Assembly: GCA_910579745.1 (NCBI GenBank) | Contig: CAJTVH010000081.1 | Location: forward strand, 1 to 8,816 | Reading direction: 5' to 3' | Origin: an uncultured Clostridia bacterium | Lineage (GTDB): Bacteria > Bacillota > Clostridia > Lachnospirales > CAG-274 | Length of the DNA: 8,816 nucleotides | Shown here: piece after piece, positions 6,350-8,816 of the stretch | How positions within the stretch are numbered: the stretch's first letter is position 1 | Layout of the letters: each line of letters begins with the position of its first letter | Made by a program: the position numbers and the translations under genes | The notes under the pieces: model-generated | The model's database searches: none | The model's input: the letters and a program-made list of their open reading frames with translations, nothing else | What the model was told of the DNA's origin: nothing

Positions 6350-7726
6350 ATGAAAAAATTATTTTGTTTATCCTTATGTATTATTATGTCAATGTTATTG
6401 ATGAGCAGCGCTTTCGCTGATGATATTTCAGCTGTAAGCGGCACGGCGGCGCTTAACAGCGTTGTAGTGGGAGAGCCTGAAACTGTAAAGACTTTGATTG
6501 ACGAAGATGTGGAATGTGATATAATTGTATCGGGAAGCGCCGTTAAACTAAGCGACGAGGAATACGAAATATCGGGAGGAAGAGCGTCTCAGCCTGATTT
6601 AATGGTAACGGCAATCAATTCTGTCGGTACATATCCTTTTGAGGCGTTAGGCGACGCTAAAATTGAGGTTAAAATCTCGAACAGGGGAACCGCCGCGGCC
6701 AATAAGTTTTATTTCGGCATATACGTGGACAATGTCAGCGTCGGCAAGGGATATATCAGTTCTTTGGCGGCGGGTTACGCCTATAGCGCTGAGATAACGC
6801 TGAGCAATATAAAGGAGGGAAGCCACGCCATAAAAGTTGACGCCGACGCTGATAACAGCGTAGCCGAAAGCAACGAGGGCGATAATACAATGACAAAAAG
6901 CTTTACATGGAAGGGGACGCCTGATTTAGCGGCGGAAATAACGGGAGGTCCCGCCAATAACTCAAATGTTGACGGAGAGTCAAGCTTTCAATTTAAATTT
7001 TATGTAAAAAATGTAGGAAACGGCGGGGCGAGCAAGATATCCGTGGCGATAACGGTAGGCGATTCTTATCTTACAACGTCTATAGACTCGACTCTTCCAG
7101 CCAAGTCGGAAACATATCTTCCTGTGACAGTAACTTTTTACGGATACGGGAAAAATAATGTTGAGCTTAAAGTAAACAGGGATAAAACTATCGCCGAAAG
7201 CAATTATGGCAACAACACAGCGACAAAAACATATAACGTTGTGTACTGCACACATTTTTTAGGACACAATAAATTTTCAGCAGCGGGAGCTAAAAATATT
7301 AAGTTTTTTGTGACTGCCTCAGCTAAGGAGTATTTCCCTGATATAGACTATGACCGTTTTTCAGAGTGGAATAATGTCACGAATAATGTTATAATAAAAA
7401 GGGTCAACACAGAAAGCGACGCTGATTTTTATGTAGAAGGTGCTAATTTAAGAGATCAATCTACTTTAGGTGTTACAGTGGCAGATAAAAGAACTATACA
7501 ATTAAATATACAGCAGGGTTCATTGATAGATGAGCCTATTGAATACAAAAACAGAACATATCTTCATGAGATGGGACACGCTCTTGGTTTAGGGCATCCG
7601 AGGTCAGAGGAAAGTGAACCGAGCTGCGGATACGCCGCTTTAATGTGTCAGACATGGGATTCAGAACATATCGCTTTTGAGCCGTCATCTCATGACAAGT
7701 ATAATTTACTGAAACTATATGAGTAA
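6350..7726 (+). CDS. Secreted CARDB-matrixin-like zinc metalloprotease
   Basis: Predicted exported protease of 458 residues; substrate unknown. Residues 1-23 form a signal peptide (MKK, hydrophobic core, AFA|DD cleavage). Residues 24-81 are an acidic segment with no domain I recognise. Two CARDB-type beta-sandwich repeats follow at about 82-186 and 190-297; each begins PDL and ends with the hallmark DNSVAESNEGDNT or DKTIAESNYGNNT. The C-terminal catalytic domain (about 300-458) has the metzincin motif HEMGHALGLGH, with zinc ligands H406, H410, H416 and general base E407. M432 is a likely Met-turn, and W340 lies in a typical SEWNN helix. Matrixin (M10-like) is the best family guess. No cell-wall anchor is visible. 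AAAGGGG at 6332-6338 supports the start, with an 11-bp spacer. The CARDB part is GC-richer than the protease part. Export and protease class are firm; role is inference. Confidence 0.88.
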   Translation: MKKLFCLSLCIIMSMLLMSSAFADDISAVSGTAALNSVVVGEPETVKTLIDEDVECDIIVSGSAVKLSDEEYEISGGRASQPDLMVTAINSVGTYPFEALGDAKIEVKISNRGTAAANKFYFGIYVDNVSVGKGYISSLAAGYAYSAEITLSNIKEGSHAIKVDADADNSVAESNEGDNTMTKSFTWKGTPDLAAEITGGPANNSNVDGESSFQFKFYVKNVGNGGASKISVAITVGDSYLTTSIDSTLPAKSETYLPVTVTFYGYGKNNVELKVNRDKTIAESNYGNNTATKTYNVVYCTHFLGHNKFSAAGAKNIKFFVTASAKEYFPDIDYDRFSEWNNVTNNVIIKRVNTESDADFYVEGANLRDQSTLGVTVADKRTIQLNIQQGSLIDEPIEYKNRTYLHEMGHALGLGHPRSEESEPSCGYAALMCQTWDSEHIAFEPSSHDKYNLLKLYE

Positions 7727-7750
7727 TATTTTTAAGAAAGGGTGAAAAGA

Positions 7751-8816
7751 ATGTTAAAAACAAAAATATCAAAAAACGTATGTACCATTATAGCTGCTGT
7801 GATAACTATGCTGTTAAGTACCTTAGCGTCTTCTGAAATACTGATTGCAGGAGAAAATCATGAAACAATAGACGGTAAACCTATATTAAGAGGTATTTTT
7901 GAATACTCAAAATATCCGTCTAATTTAGAAGAATTAGAGGAGGATTCCGATTTAATTATAAAAGGAATTATTCAGGATGGAAAAGAAAATTTAGAGGTAA
8001 CAGAAAGTTTTGGTTATACCAAAACTAAAGTATTGATTACTGAAATTCTAAAAGGCGATAAAAATTTATTGAATCAAATAATTGTTTATACCGAACCGTA
8101 TTATGAGGCAACTATTAATGGCGTTTTGGGTTATGTAATTATTGATAATTATGAACCCGCAATTATAGGCAATGAATATATTTTATTTTTAGATAATGAT
8201 ACAAGTGGAGCAGAGATATATAAGGGAACTTATGCTTTAAAATATTGTGAAACTGGAAAGTATCTTGTAAATGAAAATATAAATAGAGTGCGTACAAGTG
8301 TAGACGCTTATGTTGACGGATTAAGTAATGAGGAATTAAATATAGGACCCGAGAAATCCACATTTTACAGGAAGATGTATAAAAGCGTGATAGACAAGTA
8401 TATTTTGGGAAATGATGTTTCTGACGCTGAAATACAGGAGGAGGAAACCAAATCCAAAGAAATAAGCGGGGAGCCGGAAAATGAAAAGGGAGAAAAAGAA
8501 AAGACCGTAAAAACAATAGGCTTTGAGGAATATAAAGCTTTAAATAAAAACGGGAGGATTCTTCTTCCGATAAGGGATATAGCGGATCTTTTGGAGTGCG
8601 AACCCGACTGGAACGCCGGCACAAAAACCGCTGTCATAAAAAGAAACGGCGAGATTATAGAATTTACGATAGGGCAGAAATATTTTACTCTGAACGGGAC
8701 AAAATATAATATTGATACGGAAGCTGAAATTTATGAAAGTAAAACATATATTCCAATCAGGGGTATAAGTGAGGCTTTTGGTATAGAAATTGCTTATAAT
8801 AATATTGATAAAACGA
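7751..8816 (+). CDS. Secreted protein with C-terminal copper-amine-oxidase-N-like (stalk) domain, 3'-truncated
   Basis: The frame is open to the window end, giving 355 residues without a stop. AAAGGGTG at 7737-7744 precedes the ATG by 6 bp, and the gene lies 24 bp after the protease gene, so co-transcription is likely. Residues 1-34 look like a signal peptide (KTKISK, then a hydrophobic stretch through LLSTLASSEILIAG). About 58-150 forms a compact domain with SDLIIKGIIQ, VLITEILKGD and GNEYILFL, a pattern I associate with exported Firmicutes proteins but cannot name. Residues 222-252 are a Glu/Lys-rich linker. From about 253 a stalk domain of the copper amine oxidase N-terminal family begins: RILLPIRDIADLLECEPDWNAGTKT, then TYIPIRGISEAFGIEI. 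Such domains are non-catalytic and often surface-linked; this is not a copper oxidase. The C-terminus lies beyond the window. Confidence 0.85.
   Translation, partial: MLKTKISKNVCTIIAAVITMLLSTLASSEILIAGENHETIDGKPILRGIFEYSKYPSNLEELEEDSDLIIKGIIQDGKENLEVTESFGYTKTKVLITEILKGDKNLLNQIIVYTEPYYEATINGVLGYVIIDNYEPAIIGNEYILFLDNDTSGAEIYKGTYALKYCETGKYLVNENINRVRTSVDAYVDGLSNEELNIGPEKSTFYRKMYKSVIDKYILGNDVSDAEIQEEETKSKEISGEPENEKGEKEKTVKTIGFEEYKALNKNGRILLPIRDIADLLECEPDWNAGTKTAVIKRNGEIIEFTIGQKYFTLNGTKYNIDTEAEIYESKTYIPIRGISEAFGIEIAYNNIDKT

Noticed and set aside
8163..8624. 153-codon reading frame on the - strand (and a 90-codon one at 8365-8637)
   Set aside because: It lies opposite the second secreted-protein gene, whose + strand frame has a ribosome site, signal peptide and stalk domain. 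The antisense product is Phe/Leu/Ser/Tyr-rich without any domain.
7751..8816. Copper amine oxidase enzyme
   Set aside because: Only the N-terminal stalk-type domain is present. Nothing resembling the catalytic oxidase domain or its topaquinone motif is seen, so the family name should not be read as an enzyme function.
1..8816. CRISPR array, tRNA, rRNA or insertion sequence
   Set aside because: I saw no regularly spaced repeats, no tRNA-like cloverleaf or rRNA motif, and no transposase frame in the window.

Overview
The window looks like a chromosomal piece of a low-GC Gram-positive anaerobe, most likely one of the Clostridia. Three things point there: strong AAAGGAGGT-type ribosome sites, a class 1B dihydroorotate dehydrogenase with its PyrK electron-transfer subunit, and secreted proteins built from CARDB and copper-amine-oxidase-N-like (stalk) domains. 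The exact genus cannot be read from the sequence. All genes are on the + strand.

Positions 1-5904 hold four tightly packed genes of de novo pyrimidine synthesis: carA (5' end cut by the window), carB, pyrK and pyrD. The gaps are 2 bp, then a 4-bp overlap, then an 8-bp overlap, so the genes are almost certainly co-transcribed and translationally coupled. CarA and CarB make carbamoyl phosphate from glutamine, bicarbonate and ATP. PyrD with PyrK oxidises dihydroorotate to orotate and passes the electrons to NAD+. The genes for the intervening and final steps (pyrB, pyrC, pyrE, pyrF) are not in the window.

Positions 5905-6349 are an AT-rich, 445-bp intergenic region with more structure than usual: a 91-bp element bounded by perfect 20-bp inverted repeats, a good extended -10 promoter, a perfect 19-bp hairpin shaped like a bidirectional terminator directly downstream of that promoter, and a weaker second hairpin.

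Positions 6350-8816 hold two genes for exported proteins, 24 bp apart and probably one transcription unit. The first encodes a signal peptide, two CARDB domains and a C-terminal metzincin (matrixin-like) zinc protease with a complete HEXXHXXGXXH motif. The second runs off the window. It encodes a signal peptide, an N-terminal domain I cannot name, a charged linker and a stalk-type domain. Base composition inside both genes changes roughly at the domain borders, which suggests domain shuffling. This accessory pair and the structured region before it are the least ordinary part of the window; the pyrimidine operon is conventional.
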